Assembly: GCF_035222275.1 (NCBI RefSeq) | Contig: NW_026946359.1 | Span: forward strand, 6,324,001-6,388,000 | DNA: 64,000 nucleotides | DNA from: Podospora bellae-mahoneyi | Lineage: Eukaryota; Ascomycota; Sordariomycetes; Sordariales; Podosporaceae | Reading direction: 5' to 3' | Shown: positions 1-13,181 of the stretch, in pieces | Layout of the letters: each line of letters begins with the position of its first letter | How positions within the stretch are numbered: the first letter of the stretch is position 1 | Position numbers and translations under genes: made by a program | Notes under the pieces: generated by a model | Databases searched by the model: none | Told to the model about the DNA's origin: nothing | What the model saw: the letters and a program-made list of their open reading frames with translations, nothing else

Positions 1-3000
1 TTCCCCGGTCGAGATAAGGTACCTATAAACTTCGGGGAAACGGGCGTGGAGTGCCGGGTTCCATGCGTCTAGAGGAGCATGAGATTCTGACAGATGGCTT
101 GGATATTCCGTCCTTGCAGCAAACTTGGCTACTGCTGTACTCCGTACTGGGGCCACTGGCGAGCGGAGCATATCTTCCTAGAAGAGAGCGTGCTATCATC
201 AGGGTCACCGCTCGGACGCCCTGGATATCAAGGTCGGATGCGATGTGATGTGATGATATCCCTTCCGTCTGTTCCGTCCGACTGCCACAACCATAGCAAC
301 AGAAGAATTTCGAGCTTCTGGAAGAAGTCCCACGCCGCCTCCCCTTCATGTTTCGCATCTTCGACCGCTAAAACGCTTGTCTTGGTCGGTACCAACTACG
401 CCAGGCGCATATTTGCGAATCCTTCAGCGCCACCATCACATCAAGGTCATTATGTCAGCAGCGGTTACAGTTCTGACGCCAGGCGCTCTGCTTCTAGAAA
501 GACGCAATATCCAGATGAGCCAAGAATATATCAAGTAATGACGAACGACTATACACTTCAAGAAGTCACCCAGTGCCACCTTGTAGCTTCCGTGGGTAGT
601 CTAGTCAGGCCCAGAGGCAGGGAAAACTGAGGGCGATAGGCGAGATGATGCAGAGGCTTCATCGTCTAACCAAATCTTACAAGTGTAATAACAACTGTAT
701 CACTGAAGAAGCCGGGGCGATCATGATGGCAACATTGGCTTCAGGGATGGGACTTTCGTGCAAGTCCGAGCGAAACAGGCAGCGCCGTGTCGTTATGGCG
801 GTTGAACGCCACAGCGTGTCTTCCGGCCGCCGAGTGATGGGGCTGATGCACAATGAGCCAGCTCGAGCCACACCCGAAACAGAGCCATATTGCCTGATAG
901 GGCTGATGGTGGCCTTGTGAGTTTTTTGGTTGCAGACCCTGACAAACTGCTGGTGAACGACCGAAGGCTGGCACCATCGGGTTTCTGGATTTGGAAGCCG
1001 GCGAAGGTGCAACAAGAGCCAGTGGTTGGTTGCTTGCAAAGCCTCGGGTATCGATTTCCAATCGCTGATGGATGAGTGTCATCGCGTGGAGACCTCGGAC
1101 TTTGGGTCGCTTTCGAAACGAGTTGCAGTTACTAGTCGGATACGGTAGAGCTCAAGCTTCGCTGGGCCATATGGGCGAATATCGTGATTTGAGAATGTAT
1201 AGTTTCCAACTGCAACTAAGGTTCCAGCGCCAGGCCCCGAAAAGGCAGCTCGATGGCATGGCCGACTAGCTGTGCCTCTCTGGCGGTGTCCGGGTTTCGG
1301 ATTAGCAAAGATTCCCCATGTTGGGTCAGGGTCAGATGGCTGCGAAAGCTCGACCAGGTTAGAGGACGGACGGCTTTTTGAAGAAACAGTCGGAAAACAT
1401 ACCGGATATACCTAGTGATCACCTACTCCACACACGTGTCATCCCAGGTGATTCCTCATGCTCGCGAGTGTGGCGTCTGGCACTCTGGCCCAACTGTGGG
1501 CGGGTTGGTTCATAGCGAGTGGTTATTGTACGACCAACAGCAGTTGTTGTGAACCCATCTGGCATCTGTTGTGGAGCGCGCGGAACTGGGTAAGCCGGTG
1601 GCACGTTGTGTGTGTTTGCGAGATTCGAATCTGACCGGTGTAACTGTCGTTCTCACCGTTTCTCGGTCCAACACTTTTGCTGCCGGCCGCCGTTTGTCCG
1701 AATTGGTTGTCACAAGCCACACGCAGTGGTTCCAGCCTTGAAGAAACGCCCTTTCAGCCACTGACGCACAAGCCCGCCGCCCTACAGGGCTGATGGATCA
1801 ACTCGTTCGTTCACTGAACTTCTGACCTCGATGTGCAGAACCATCAGACCGCGCAGCTGCTGCAAGACGGTACCTGTTATTTGACTCGCTGACTGCATGC
1901 TGACCCAGAATGACTCCGTAGTAGATAAGCACCATCGCCTTCTCACCGCCCTTATCACATGGACGTTGGGCTGGAGTACTTGTGAACCTCAGCTTGAGCA
2001 GAAGATGATCAGCCCGGGTGGAATATCACTGAGGCAGCGCCCCCTGTTATGTGAGATGATCATTCGGGCAAATAGATTGCCTGGCGTATTCAAATCTACT
2101 GTAGGCACTCTGCAAGCAAGCCGCCGCAAACGTAAAGAGTCGGTGAAGCTGACAGGGTGAACGCTACACTGACAAGTGGAAAAAAAGCCCTCAGTGGAGA
2201 GACTGCATACCCAGTCACATAGATCGCGGGGTGCTTCTGAACAAACGATGCGGGATGTACGAGCAATCGCGGTGGATGCGGGGATGAAGTTGTAATGACA
2301 GACACCTGCTGACTGCCCACCCGTCTCTCCAACGGCACGAGTGAGGCACCGGGTGGTGGGCAGTGATGAGGAGAACCAAGGGCATATGTCATGAGTGTTG
2401 CTGTGCCCTTGAGGTCCAACGACGGAACCCACGGCGTGCGATTTCAGCGTTCCTGTCATGTGGTTGTAATAGGGCTTCTGTTGTGATACCTGTTGGAACA
2501 TCTAAAGCGGGGTGTTGAGGACTGTCCTATTTATCGCGACATAGCCATGCCAGGACGGCACCCCGCTTTAAGTGTGTTCCTACGACTGACTGTTAGCTGC
2601 GTGGGCGGCGGCTTGCCCGTTGCTGTTGGTACTGTTGGTGTAACCAGTGCCTGTATGCCAGTCCTCAACAGGAAAATCCTCGATCGCGGGCAGCACGGCT
2701 GACCCGAATGTTGGCCAATCCAATCGGAAGATTTGGGTTCAAAAGTGCATATCCCGACAGCCACTTCGGCCCCCAGGCACCTGTTGTCACTTTTGATGTT
2801 TGGGACTTTAACATCTCACGCCCCCGCAAAACTGGTATGGAAATGGTGCAGATGGATGATGTTTGGGTGATCTTCGGGAAGGACAACACCACCCACCATT
2901 TCGATAGTCCTTCTGGCTACGCTACCGGCGCCGGAGATAGACCACGTTTGATTCGAGCGTCGGCATTGGGAACTGCATTCATATGCGCGGACGGCGGCTA

Positions 3001-6000
3001 GAAGTGTGACTTCGGTTTCTGTGGCTGACAGGAGTCTCCGTGATTGGGAATGCTAGCCGCCAGAATGCAGCCAACTCTGCCACTTTCACGGTTGGGTTGC
3101 TGAGGTCTGTGAAAGATAGCTTGATAACTGAACCGGGCTGACATGTCTATCTATGGGTGTGTTGGGTAGGCTGTGAAATGGTACAGGCACCCGAATGTCT
3201 GTACTTAACATGGAGATTCTGGTTGTTGGCTGCTCCTCGCGCTCTTCAGGGTCTAGACAAGCTTCTAATGTCGTTGAAACGGCTGCGCCATCACGATCCC
3301 GAAATTTGAGTTCTTACGCAGCGTAACTGGGAGCTAGATGGGCGCGAGCCGCGATCAAAGTCCGATTTCAAGAGATCGGTTTCCGATACGGGGCAATAAC
3401 AGGCGATGAAGTTGGGGACTAGCCCAGGCAACAGAATAAAATGTGGCTAAACTTAACGGCCGTGTCGATTGCGCGGGGGTTCGTGGTCTCCACAACAATG
3501 CTGCCCCTCACTCCAGGCTTAGCATCTGCAGGTGAAGAGGGGTGGTGTTGTCGAATCAGATACCGAGACTGGAATACCTTCTTCAATGCAATGGGATGTT
3601 CAAAAAAGGCATCTTGCATGCAGATATCGAGGATATCAGCATGTACTTAGGGGGGAGGGACTCTAGCTTGGCCACTCAGGCTACAGTATGTATGGCTGGC
3701 ATGACTGAGATGTATGTAAAAGTCTAGTGCCAACATCCAGAGGACGGACCCCAAAGATCTCAGGCACCTTCACGGGTTCACGCTAGAACTTGTCTGGAGT
3801 CAATCCCGCTGTGGATGATGCTTAACTTGTGTGGGCAGGCAAGCTTGGCACGGACTTGCGAGAGCATGAGACGGAAGTAGTCATGAAATAGGAGACCAGA
3901 CCTATGCATTCTTGGCATGATTGGGCACCAGGTACGCTGTCAGACTGCATTATAGACCGATTGCACTTGCATCTCCTGGGACAGGGCATACTGCACTGTC
4001 AGCTTGATTTCGATTGGTTTGCCCACTTACGAGAGTCTTGGAGCAGACTATTGGACTCCATTCTCTTCCCGAGTTTGGCAGGTGAGTGCACTAGTGTAGA
4101 TGTCGACCGAGCTGGGTTTCTTCGTATTCTCCCTGGCCACAAAAAACCGAAGACACTATACAATTAGCAGCCTTTCATACACACCATTCTCACTCAAAGA
4201 CAGCCATAAAATTCTACCAAAATTCTTATATGTTTCAAAAGTACTAAAACAGCAGTGTTCAAAAGATGAGAGGATTTGAGGAAGTGGTGGTTGAGAAAAT
4301 TACGTTTTAATATAGACGTGGTTGTGTAAGTGACGGTGATTTAGGTATTCCACCAAAGAACGAGCGCCGCTGGGAAGAAGTGGGGTCTCCCGAGAACTAT
4401 CGCCGTGCGCGTCGTTGTGATCGCCGAAGTGTCCGGGGCTCCGGCCGCCCGGCTTTTTGTTTCAATATCAAATAGCCTTTCGGCGGTCGCGAGAACGTCA
4501 AACACTCTCCTTCCCTCCCTCATCTAAGCAAACAAGCGCCGCGCATGAGCAGTGTTGGGAACAGCTGTGCCAGCGCCGCAAGGGCTCACGGGCTTCGAGA
4601 ACAAATCGAAGACAATGCGGGAAGACCTCGAGCCAGCGGCGTAGATGACATGTCTTGGCGCAAAAGTCCGACGGGGGACTTTTGAGGTTGGATCGCTTGT
4701 CGTTCGCCGTGACAGCAGCAAGACCTTGGGAGTTGCACAGAGGCGCCTGTCGGGCGATGTTTGCAGGACAAATTCCCCCAGATGTAACAGCAAGAGTATC
4801 ATTTTAGGACTTCCAGTGCCCCGGAGCTGGAAAGCCTTGTGAAAGTGGTGGCCTAAGCTGCGCCTACTGTCCAGTGCAACCCCTGCTGGGTCGGGACATG
4901 CGAGACAACCGCTCGTCAATCGTTTAATGTTCGCCGGTTTGCCGCGATGGATGGCCCGTGCACGCCCGTTTTGACCGGTATACGCTATGCACGATGGGGT
5001 TCTTCGAAACGGAATCACCAACTTGACCCAGTGCGTCGGGACAGGGTTCAGGATCCTTCAACACGACTTCATCTCCCTCTGCCACAACCTCGAGGTGGTC
5101 GCCCACACCAAAGAAATCATTCCCCTGCTGACAGCTTGTTCACAAGTCTCCCCTCAGGATACGCCGGTCATGAGCCGCCGGCAGGCATTTCTCTCGGAGA
5201 CCACGAAAACATGTGCTTATGGCAACTTCGCCTGAACCCTTCACATCGCTGCCGCATCTTTCCACAGGTATTTTGCCTGTCTTTTTGTCCTCCCGGCGAG
5301 GGACTTTGAGTCTTCTGCAGGAGTGGATCTTTCCAGACTCCCCATGTCTCTCAATGAGGCAATTTGACCCGTTGGCTCTCCCCGCTGACAATACTGATCC
5401 TGCCCCGCTACATGAATAACGTCGTCTCTGGGAGTTCTGCGAGATCCCTTTCTCCTCGCTCGTCTGCCGTCATGCCCACCAAACCCTCCGAACTCTTCAC
5501 CGTGGCGGTATTTGGGTCTGGCGCCGTGAAACGTCCAAGTCAAACCCGCACAAATCAACTCGAACAGACGCCAGCTGCGTATGGCGGGAACCGGCGTTTG
5601 CTTCTTTGGTCTGATTGATTCCGCCGGACGCCGCAGATACACTCCTGGGACAACCTGTATGGTCACCGTCACCTTGATCATAGGCATGTGGTCATTGTGC
5701 AGCATTGTCTTGGATAAGAGTGCAGTTGCACCACTCAGAGGAACATCTTCAACATCCCATGCCACCTCTCCCGCGACATTGCTGGGCAGTCCTGTCTGGG
5801 CACGGCACATACACCTTCTTTTCACCTAAGAGCATGCTGTTTCTCATAGCACCGCGCGGCACAGCTTCCCATAATCTTCTGCTGGCACCTGAACCGGGCA
5901 TTCACGGACAGAGATGGAAACGCTGGAGCCTGGGGGCCATGACATGACCGTTTCACTTCTGCGCCACTTGATCGCTCAGTCCGTTCTCAGTCTCTTGTTT

Positions 6001-6973
6001 CCTCTCCCCCCTTCTTCTCTATGCTCGGCCATCTTCATTCCATGTGGGAGCGAGATTCTGAAGGAGGAGACTCTTTCCAATGTTTGGTCTTCAGGGGGAG
6101 GACGTACATCTTGACCAACTGTCAAGCACACGGGCACGCTACCACCTGCGGAAGAGACCTTCCCCATACCTACACAGTGTACGCAATGCTGTCATTGCCC
6201 CAGTAGGGTCGCTGACTCGTCAACTTGACAAGCAGTCAATTTAGCATATTTCTCCAAGCTAGTCTCTTTTTGGTTGTCTCTTCCATTGTAGGGCTTGTTT
6301 TCCCGCGCTCTTTTTATGCATCTTGTTTGTATCGAGGTACTGTTCTAGATCCACACCACCACCCACACCCACCCTGTCTCCCGCCGTTCAGTGGCCCTTG
6401 CCAGAACCCCTTACCCCGACCCCTGGAACGTGCCTCGCTCTCTCTGTCGTTCCCGGCCTTTCTCCCTGTCAGGCTTGTTGAACCCATGTATACCCGCTGC
6501 CCACTTGGGGTGCGGATTCCTTGCCGGCCCAAACTCGCTCTGGGTGCTCGATGTATGGATACCTCAGGAGCAAGGTGCAACCGCCATGTACAGCAGTACC
6601 CCAAGCAGGGTATGTGTGGGGATGGGTACTGCCTCTCTCCACGTTATAAGCCTAGCCTCCCCGGCCCCATGCTCCAAGACCTTTGAGGCTGAGGGCCATT
6701 GCCATCGAAAAAGCTTCAAGCTACCCCAAAGATAGATTGACAAGCTTTGTTCGAAATCTTGCTACCTGATCGCTTCACGGGCCAGAGACCCGACGCCAGA
6801 CCTCACACGTTCCGTTGACATCCTCATATAAGTCGACGAGTGCCTTTTTGCCGTCAACTTTATAGCGGCAGATCCATACCATTACTGACAAACGTAGGTG
6901 GTCTTCCACTCGAGTTCCTTTTTGTTTTCTTAGTGTGTCTTCTTTTCCCCCCAGTCTCGTTTCTCCATACAAG
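1..6973. other. Gene-free region upstream of the C2H2 gene
   Basis: No stretch here reads like a conserved protein. Open frames exist (longest about 195 codons at 5241-5825, minus) but lack recognisable motifs. The last few hundred bases (about 6230-6973) are rich in pyrimidine runs, as expected for a fungal promoter and 5' leader of the gene starting at 6974. The one structured element I can support is the foldback at 2495-2580. The region could hold non-coding transcripts or fast-evolving genes that I cannot recognise. Confidence 0.55.
2495..2580. repeat. Foldback inverted repeat (possible MITE remnant)
   Basis: A perfect 12-bp inverted repeat (TAAAGCGGGGTG at 2503-2514, complement at 2559-2570) is extended outward by GGAACA at 2495-2500 matching GTGTTCC-type sequence ending at 2580. 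An inner 7-bp stem (2522-2528 with 2552-2558, one G-T wobble) closes a loop centred on 2540. Together about 25 base pairs form over 86 bases. No open frame and no clear target-site duplication is visible. It could be a small foldback transposon relic, a structured RNA or a DNA cruciform. Confidence 0.6.
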
Positions 6974-8398
6974 ATGGACTCCTCCTATTCAGACCAAGAC
7001 TTCGACAACACTTACTCACACAACGCCAGATCGAGAGCCGGTAGCGGGGTGTCTACAACAGAAGGGCTCTTTCAGAACTTGCAGCTTGCCGAGTCTCCGT
7101 CCCTGGAAACCGGTTCCTATACCAGCAGCAGCAGACCACCATCCTCGAGGCGCCTGGCCTCACCCGTATACTTAAGTCCGAGCCTGTCCCACCCGCCCAC
7201 CTATCTTTCCAGCTCCATCTCTCCACATCAACAACACTTTGCACACCTACCCTCGGACACTGAGTGGTTCGAAGCGGAACACGCATCAGTCCACGGCACA
7301 CCACTGTTACGACTGGAACCTGCACCAGACCACGGGGAAACGGCTTCGACGTCATCGCCGCTGGCATCGATCGAGCCGGAAAGCATGAGGTACTACGCAC
7401 GCCAGTTAGAGAGTTGCAGAAAGGATCGTGACTGACACCCATCCAGCGCCGTTGCCGTATCATACGATCCAGGATTCAGCATGGGAAGCAGATCTTCTTT
7501 CACTTGGCCAGGTGCGTCAGCCTCCCTATCATGCTGGACGGACAATGCATGCTCACCAGCAGCAACAGTATTGGACTCTGGAAGCGGTCTTTTGCCGCCT
7601 GACATGAGCCACCACTACGGATCAGAAGCCAGTTTATCACCGCCCAGCGGATCACGCTCGATCACGGGCAGCCCGCCAAGAAACACACTCACGCCGGAAC
7701 AGAGGGAACTAAAACGCCAACGAGACCAGGCCCGACACAGTTCGAAGATGCACGCTCGCGGGCGAAGGGCGGGAAGTGGCTCCGAATCGGTGTACTCACC
7801 TCCAGTAGCGCTGGCCGACTTGACGACAGGCTCCTCCACGATGCCGATCTATACCACCGCGCCATCTCAAATGTCGCTCATGGCCGAACCTACAACGTCA
7901 CATTATTTGCCGCCCTTCTCGCCTCCCCTTCCAGATCAAAGCCAGACAAACATGTTCCCGAGTCCCTACCCGCCACAGTCGTACATGCCAGGCTACAGCT
8001 ACCAGCCATCTCCGGCCCCGAGTCTACCATCGCACTATGGGTATGTTTCCAACCCGGGAAACAATCGGGCGGTTACTGACACCTTCCTCAGCAGCAGACC
8101 AGTCATGGGAGACCCGAATCTTGGCATGTACTCAGTTCCACCCGTGATGGGCCCAGGACCTCAAGAAACGAGCGGACAGGTACGAGTGGTACACAGCCGA
8201 CCAAAGCCACAGTGTTGGGAGCACGGATGCAACGGTCGCCAGTTTTCTACCTTCAGCAACCTTCTCCGGCACCAGCGTGAAAAGTCAGGACAGGCCACGA
8301 AGGCGACGTGTCCCAACTGCGGCGCAGAATTCACACGAACCACGGCGAGAAATGGGCATCTGGCACACGACAAGTGCAAGAAGAAGAGCAGCAACTGA
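6974..8398 (+). CDS. C2H2-type zinc-finger protein, putative transcription factor
   Basis: Start ATG at 6974; the upstream sequence is pyrimidine-rich leader. The conservative model is exon 1 6974-7389, a 57-bp intron 7390-7446 (GTACTA donor, CTGAC branch point, CAG acceptor), and exon 2 7447-8398, giving a protein of about 455 residues. Most of it is Ser/Pro/Gln-rich and disordered. The C-terminus carries a finger of the type CxxxxC...HxxxxxxxG (from 8213) and a second, CPNCGAEF...H...C (about 8307-8382). An RQRD-type basic stretch lies in the middle. Function is inferred as nuclear DNA-binding regulation; targets are unknown. Between about 7412 and 7600 a different frame (reading GQVRQPPYHAGR and a Gln run) looks more protein-like than the frame used, so exon structure or base calls there are uncertain. 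Confidence 0.75.
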
Positions 8399-11300
8399 GC
8401 TCCAGCGGGCTGCAGGTGTTTCTGGATTTGCGTTTCGACTACAATTTCTATTCTGATTTCTGTACACATCCCTTTTGCATGGCGAGATTTTGGGAGGGAA
8501 TTTTGGTTCTTTTCTTCTGGACATTTTATCTTTTCTCTATACACTTCTTCTCTGGTACATTATGCCTTTTTTTTTTTTTTTTTTTCGGTGGGTTTTTCTA
8601 GAATTAGGGGACAGTGAAGAGTGCTTCTCAGGGGGTCGCATATACTAGGGGATGGCGAAAACGATGCCGAACTTATAGGTGTAGAAGACTGGGAGTTCGG
8701 CAGCTTGCTCCAGAAAAGGGAACCGGCAACAAAGGGGGGATTTGATGTGTGTTATTTGAGGACCTGTGATGGCGCAGGTTACGAGCCTTCTTTGGCCAAT
8801 TACTATACCCATTTTATTAAGCAGAAATATGATCAATGTAACAAGCACCGTTGAGTGTGCATCGGCAAAGGTTACAGCTCTTCTTCACTTCCACATTGGC
8901 GCTATGCAAATCAAGGTGCCTCCTTCCCAATCAGTCCAGTTGGAAGAAATGGGCAGTTGGCCGTCAGTCAGACGAACTAGAGGCAGGAGGCACGCACTGG
9001 GTCCTTCCCGCTCCCGAGTTCCTACCTCAGAAGGAGGGCTGCAGTCTGACCGTTGCTCCTTCTTCCCGCAGTCAACTCCCGGGGGGCGCCTGCCAGGTTG
9101 ATCCCACAAGTGACGTTGTCAGCCTCCAGTTCCACATCACTTCACCGCCCTATCATCCGACCTCTGACTAACACACCCCGATGCGCAAAATATACAAAGT
9201 CCTCACGGCAACATCTGTTTGCTGTCTGCCTTCCAGAGCAAGTGATGTCGGGCCCTACCTGAGGGCTTTTGGCAGTGATGACTGTGGCTGCACCCAAGGT
9301 GCGGCCAACTCGGCGGCCATCTTCAATGGCGGCAAACCGCCCACCAGAAACTCACAAAAGCCATGTGCTTTCCAACAGCGCACTCGATAGCTTTGATCTC
9401 CGCGCGTGGACGGCAGATCGTCGCCAAACACATTGCCATGGCTGTGCTTGTCAGGTATGTCTCCCCTGATCAAGGAATGCTCAGGGGCAGCCTTCATCAG
9501 GGCTCCTACAGCGGATCAATTCTGCTGTTGACGAGATGACCACGCCGTGCTAATTTCAAATGCAGTCATTTCTTTTTCACACAGATATCACACGATCCAG
9601 GGCCATATCCATGAGAGCCCGGCATAGAGCGCCAGCCTATCATGTGTCCCATCTGCGATCTTCAGGCTCAACTATTCATGGACTCGAACAAGTGCCTGAC
9701 AAATCCTCGGATTTTGGCTCCTCCTTTGACACAGCAGAGAGCGGGCATTTGTGCCTTTGTGATCGGGAACTTCACCCACAATCCCCAACAGCTCACACAG
9801 GTGTCACGATTTGATACCAACCTCGGTCTCGAGGGGAAAACGCCACTGGGCCATTGGAAGACCACGTCGTGGGAACAAACAAGATTGGTATCATGGCCAC
9901 AGATAACAAGCGATCTCCAAGGATGCCCTGGCCCAATTAGGAGACTCGAGGGTGGCCAACAGTCGACATCGGGCCCGCACCAATGATGTTTGAGAGAATT
10001 CTGCTGGCTGAAATCAATCTCAACTTTCCCCTGGAAGATCTGTTTCAGCGATGACTTTGTTACCCGCGAAGACCGAAGACCATGCGATAACACTCAGCGG
10101 GGAGTTGCTGCTGTCAAGTCTGGCATAAGGGTTACACAGCCGCGCTAGAAATAGCTCCAAACCAGAACATGTCAACCACCACCTCAAATCGTGTTGGACA
10201 CTCGTGAATGGGCAGCGTCCGGGCTCGTGCTATGACAGTGCGAGCAGATGACCAAGTGGTGAGTGCAATTCTTCACCTTTCACCGTATTTTGTGACAACG
10301 CGAGCATCCGAGCTCACCCAGCATGCTGGGTCCCTAGCCATTTCCGCGGCCACTGTGCCACCAAGATGCCTAATGGTGGCGGGAAGCTCAAAACACCGAG
10401 TGTCTTCTTGCGAGATAGCGTGGCGACCCGGGTCTGACTAGGCCCATCGGCTCCGGCGAGGTGTCCGGCAGTCATGCTCGCTAATGAAGATCCGACAGCT
10501 TCCGGAAGGTCAGACGTCCGTACGGAGGCCGTGGCCCGGCTATATCTCCGCGATTCGATGCCAAGACCGGATTTAGATCCAACTGTACCACAACGACGTC
10601 GACATCGCATCTGGAATTGTTCGAGAAGCGGTCATCATATCATGCATGGTAAATCACTGCGTCTGAAGGCGATTTGAACAATACGAACGGTCACATATGC
10701 TTGTGTTACCCATCGCTCGGAGTCCGGATCATCAGGAGGACGTGTACGGCACAAGCACAACCGAGCAACCCGACAGTTGTGCTGCGTCATGCTCTTCCAT
10801 GGAGCGTTGCCTTTTTGGAGCGTCAGCAGCCACCGGCCATATAGGCGCCCCTCGGGGATGAGCTGACGGAGAGGATCCCGTCGGCCCGCCAGCGGATTTC
10901 CACCTACCAGGTCCGGCTCACAGAACTGGTGAGTTTGGCAGTACTTTCTTATTCTGTTGGCCCGGGATACCTGTTGGGGCACATCTCGTTGGTCAGTCTC
11001 CAGACCGGCCTGTTACCAACAATTGCTGCGCAGCAAGTGAAGCGCAGCAGCCCGGTAAATGCATATCAAGGTTTGTTTCGCTGCAATTACACCCCCTTGC
11101 CAGAAGGCAAGCCTCCCTTGTTTTCTGTTTCTTGGGTGCAATTCAACCATGCAAGGACGGTTGCTGACTCTGCATCGATGTTATGAAACACGACCACGGC
11201 ATCGGGAGATCGTAAGTGCATTTTCTCCTGGTCATAAATTTTCACTGATCGGTGGAGATTGTTGTTATGCGCCCGGATTGCTGTAAACAAGAATGAACTG

Positions 11301-12928
11301 TGTTTGTCTGGCAACGGTCCCATGCGGGTCAACCATTTGCGGCTCAATCCCGCTTCCCCGAGGCTCGTTACACCCCGGTACCGGGGCCCGCTTCCAACAT
11401 TGCCGACTCCGGCCGCTCTGCCGTTGGCTACTTGAGCAGATAGTGCAAAAGACTTGGGTGAAGGCAATCTGTGGAGAATGGCCCGGGTTCTTCTTTGAGA
11501 TGCCGTTGCTGTCTCGGTGCCGGTGTTGCTAGAGCCAGTGTTATCGGGACCGGCTTCCTTAGAATTGGACCTTGCTGGATCCGTAACGAGACCCGGAGAA
11601 CGGGACACCCCCGGCAGGCAGCAGCGACCGATCCCTGTCCAAGCACGGCTCGTTCGTCTTTTTTTATCTACGGTCAGCCACGATGTCAACAAGAGGACGC
11701 GCTTATTTCCTAGCTACAGGGTGGAACCAGGTGATGCGACAACACCAGCCCCCGTTGCAACATCGAGTGGCCAGCTCAACATTTTCAAGAGAATGAGACA
11801 GCTTCTAGAAAGACACTGCGCCGTAGGGGGGCGTCCCATGGTGACCCGATGATGGCTGGGTTTCACCTGGGATATGGTATGGTATCACTGGGTGCTTCTC
11901 GCGGCCAGCATTCACGGATTGCGTCTATACGAACCCGCCAGTGCGATAGGTGGAAGGCCGATGTCAAGTTTTGAGGATTACCCGTGGGCGGACCAAGGTG
12001 ACGGTGCGATGCACCACCAGCTAAGCCCTGGAACCCGGTGAGCTCCACACCGGGTGCCAGGATCCTTGTGGGGTTTTTTTGTTTCCTTACAGGACTAACG
12101 ACGCCATGAGGAGGGGTGGTGACAGAGAGACGGATGGCGCTCACCATGTTGGCCGGAACTTTGGCAGGAATGGGTATCCGAACAACAGGTAGGTTTTCTG
12201 ATTTGCTCCGTGATAGTGGTACGATATCGAGATGGCGAGATAAGACCGGCGGGATGGAACCATGGCGTTCTTGACAAATCTCACTGCTGGGACTCAAAGT
12301 GGCGGCAGGATATCAGATCTCATGGTGTACGAGACGAACCGGACAGGGCCCAACGACTACGCTTGTGTTCAGTTTTTACCAAGGCGGAATTGCACAAGCG
12401 CTGCGCTGGCAATAGACGGGGGGAGGGGGGGTTCTTGAATTGGAAACCGATAATGAGAATGATTTCTATTGTTGTCGAGGATTACTGGCTTGTGGAACGG
12501 AAGTTGTGGTGGTTGGGGGAGATGGTTCACACACGACGAGATGAGGTGTGGCGCATGGAGGCAGAGTTGTTGTCGAGGACAAGCCAGAAGACGTCAACAA
12601 AGTGCTAAACTTGGAGGGTTTGTTAGAGGAGGTATTTTCCCCGTTGCTTGGTTTTGATGGTTAGTGTGTTGGTTTGCAAGAGCATGTGGTGTTTCAATAT
12701 TGCATTTCCGATATGATGATTATTACTGATGACGATGGGATGAACTTTGTCAGCTAACGAATGCATTTTTTTGGTTGTGAGAACGCCTCAAAACGTGGCA
12801 CATGCAGGGAATTATAGATGGAGGACCCCGATAAATCCGGGCCGTCTTGTCGATGAGAATAAATCCGACCAATACGATGGTCCATGTTAAATATGTAGAC
12901 GAAGATGTCCGTTTTGGATGAGACGGTT

Positions 12929-12930
12929 TG

Positions 12931-12964
<34 letters not shown>

Positions 12965-12965
12965 G
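12929..12965 (+). repeat. (TGT)n microsatellite
   Basis: About twelve TGT units in a row in non-coding sequence. Confidence 0.9.
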
Positions 12966-13155
12966 GGGTGTGTTTGAATGGAAATGCGGGGAGAGGAGAG
13001 GGGGGATTTGCTTGTTAGGTTGACCGCCTTCTTCATCAGGAGGCCAGACAGGGCAAGCAATAGCAAGCGATGCTTCATGTGCCGCGGTGAGGCAGCGAAC
13101 ATCCCGCGCGAGGTTTTCCCGTGAAGGGGACGATTGGGTTGGGGGCTACCGAGAG

Positions 13156-13181
13156 TGGTGGTGGTGGTGGTGGTGGTGGTG
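13156..13181 (+). repeat. (GGT)n microsatellite
   Basis: About eight GGT/GTG units in non-coding sequence, 215 bp after the TGT run. Confidence 0.9.

Noticed and set aside
1-40. TTCCCCG / CGGGGAA inverted repeat at the window edge
   Set aside because: Only 7 bp with a 26-base loop; too weak to call.
1616-1640. TTCGAAT loop resembling a tRNA T-arm
   Set aside because: The required G53-C61 pair is A-C and no acceptor, D or anticodon arm could be found at proper distances.
5241-5825. Open frame of 194 codons, minus strand
   Set aside because: No recognisable motif or neighbouring exon; looks like chance in GC-neutral DNA.
11024-11049. 8-bp hairpin TGCTGCGC / GCGCAGCA
   Set aside because: Short GC-rich stem of a size expected several times by chance in 64 kb; no supporting context.
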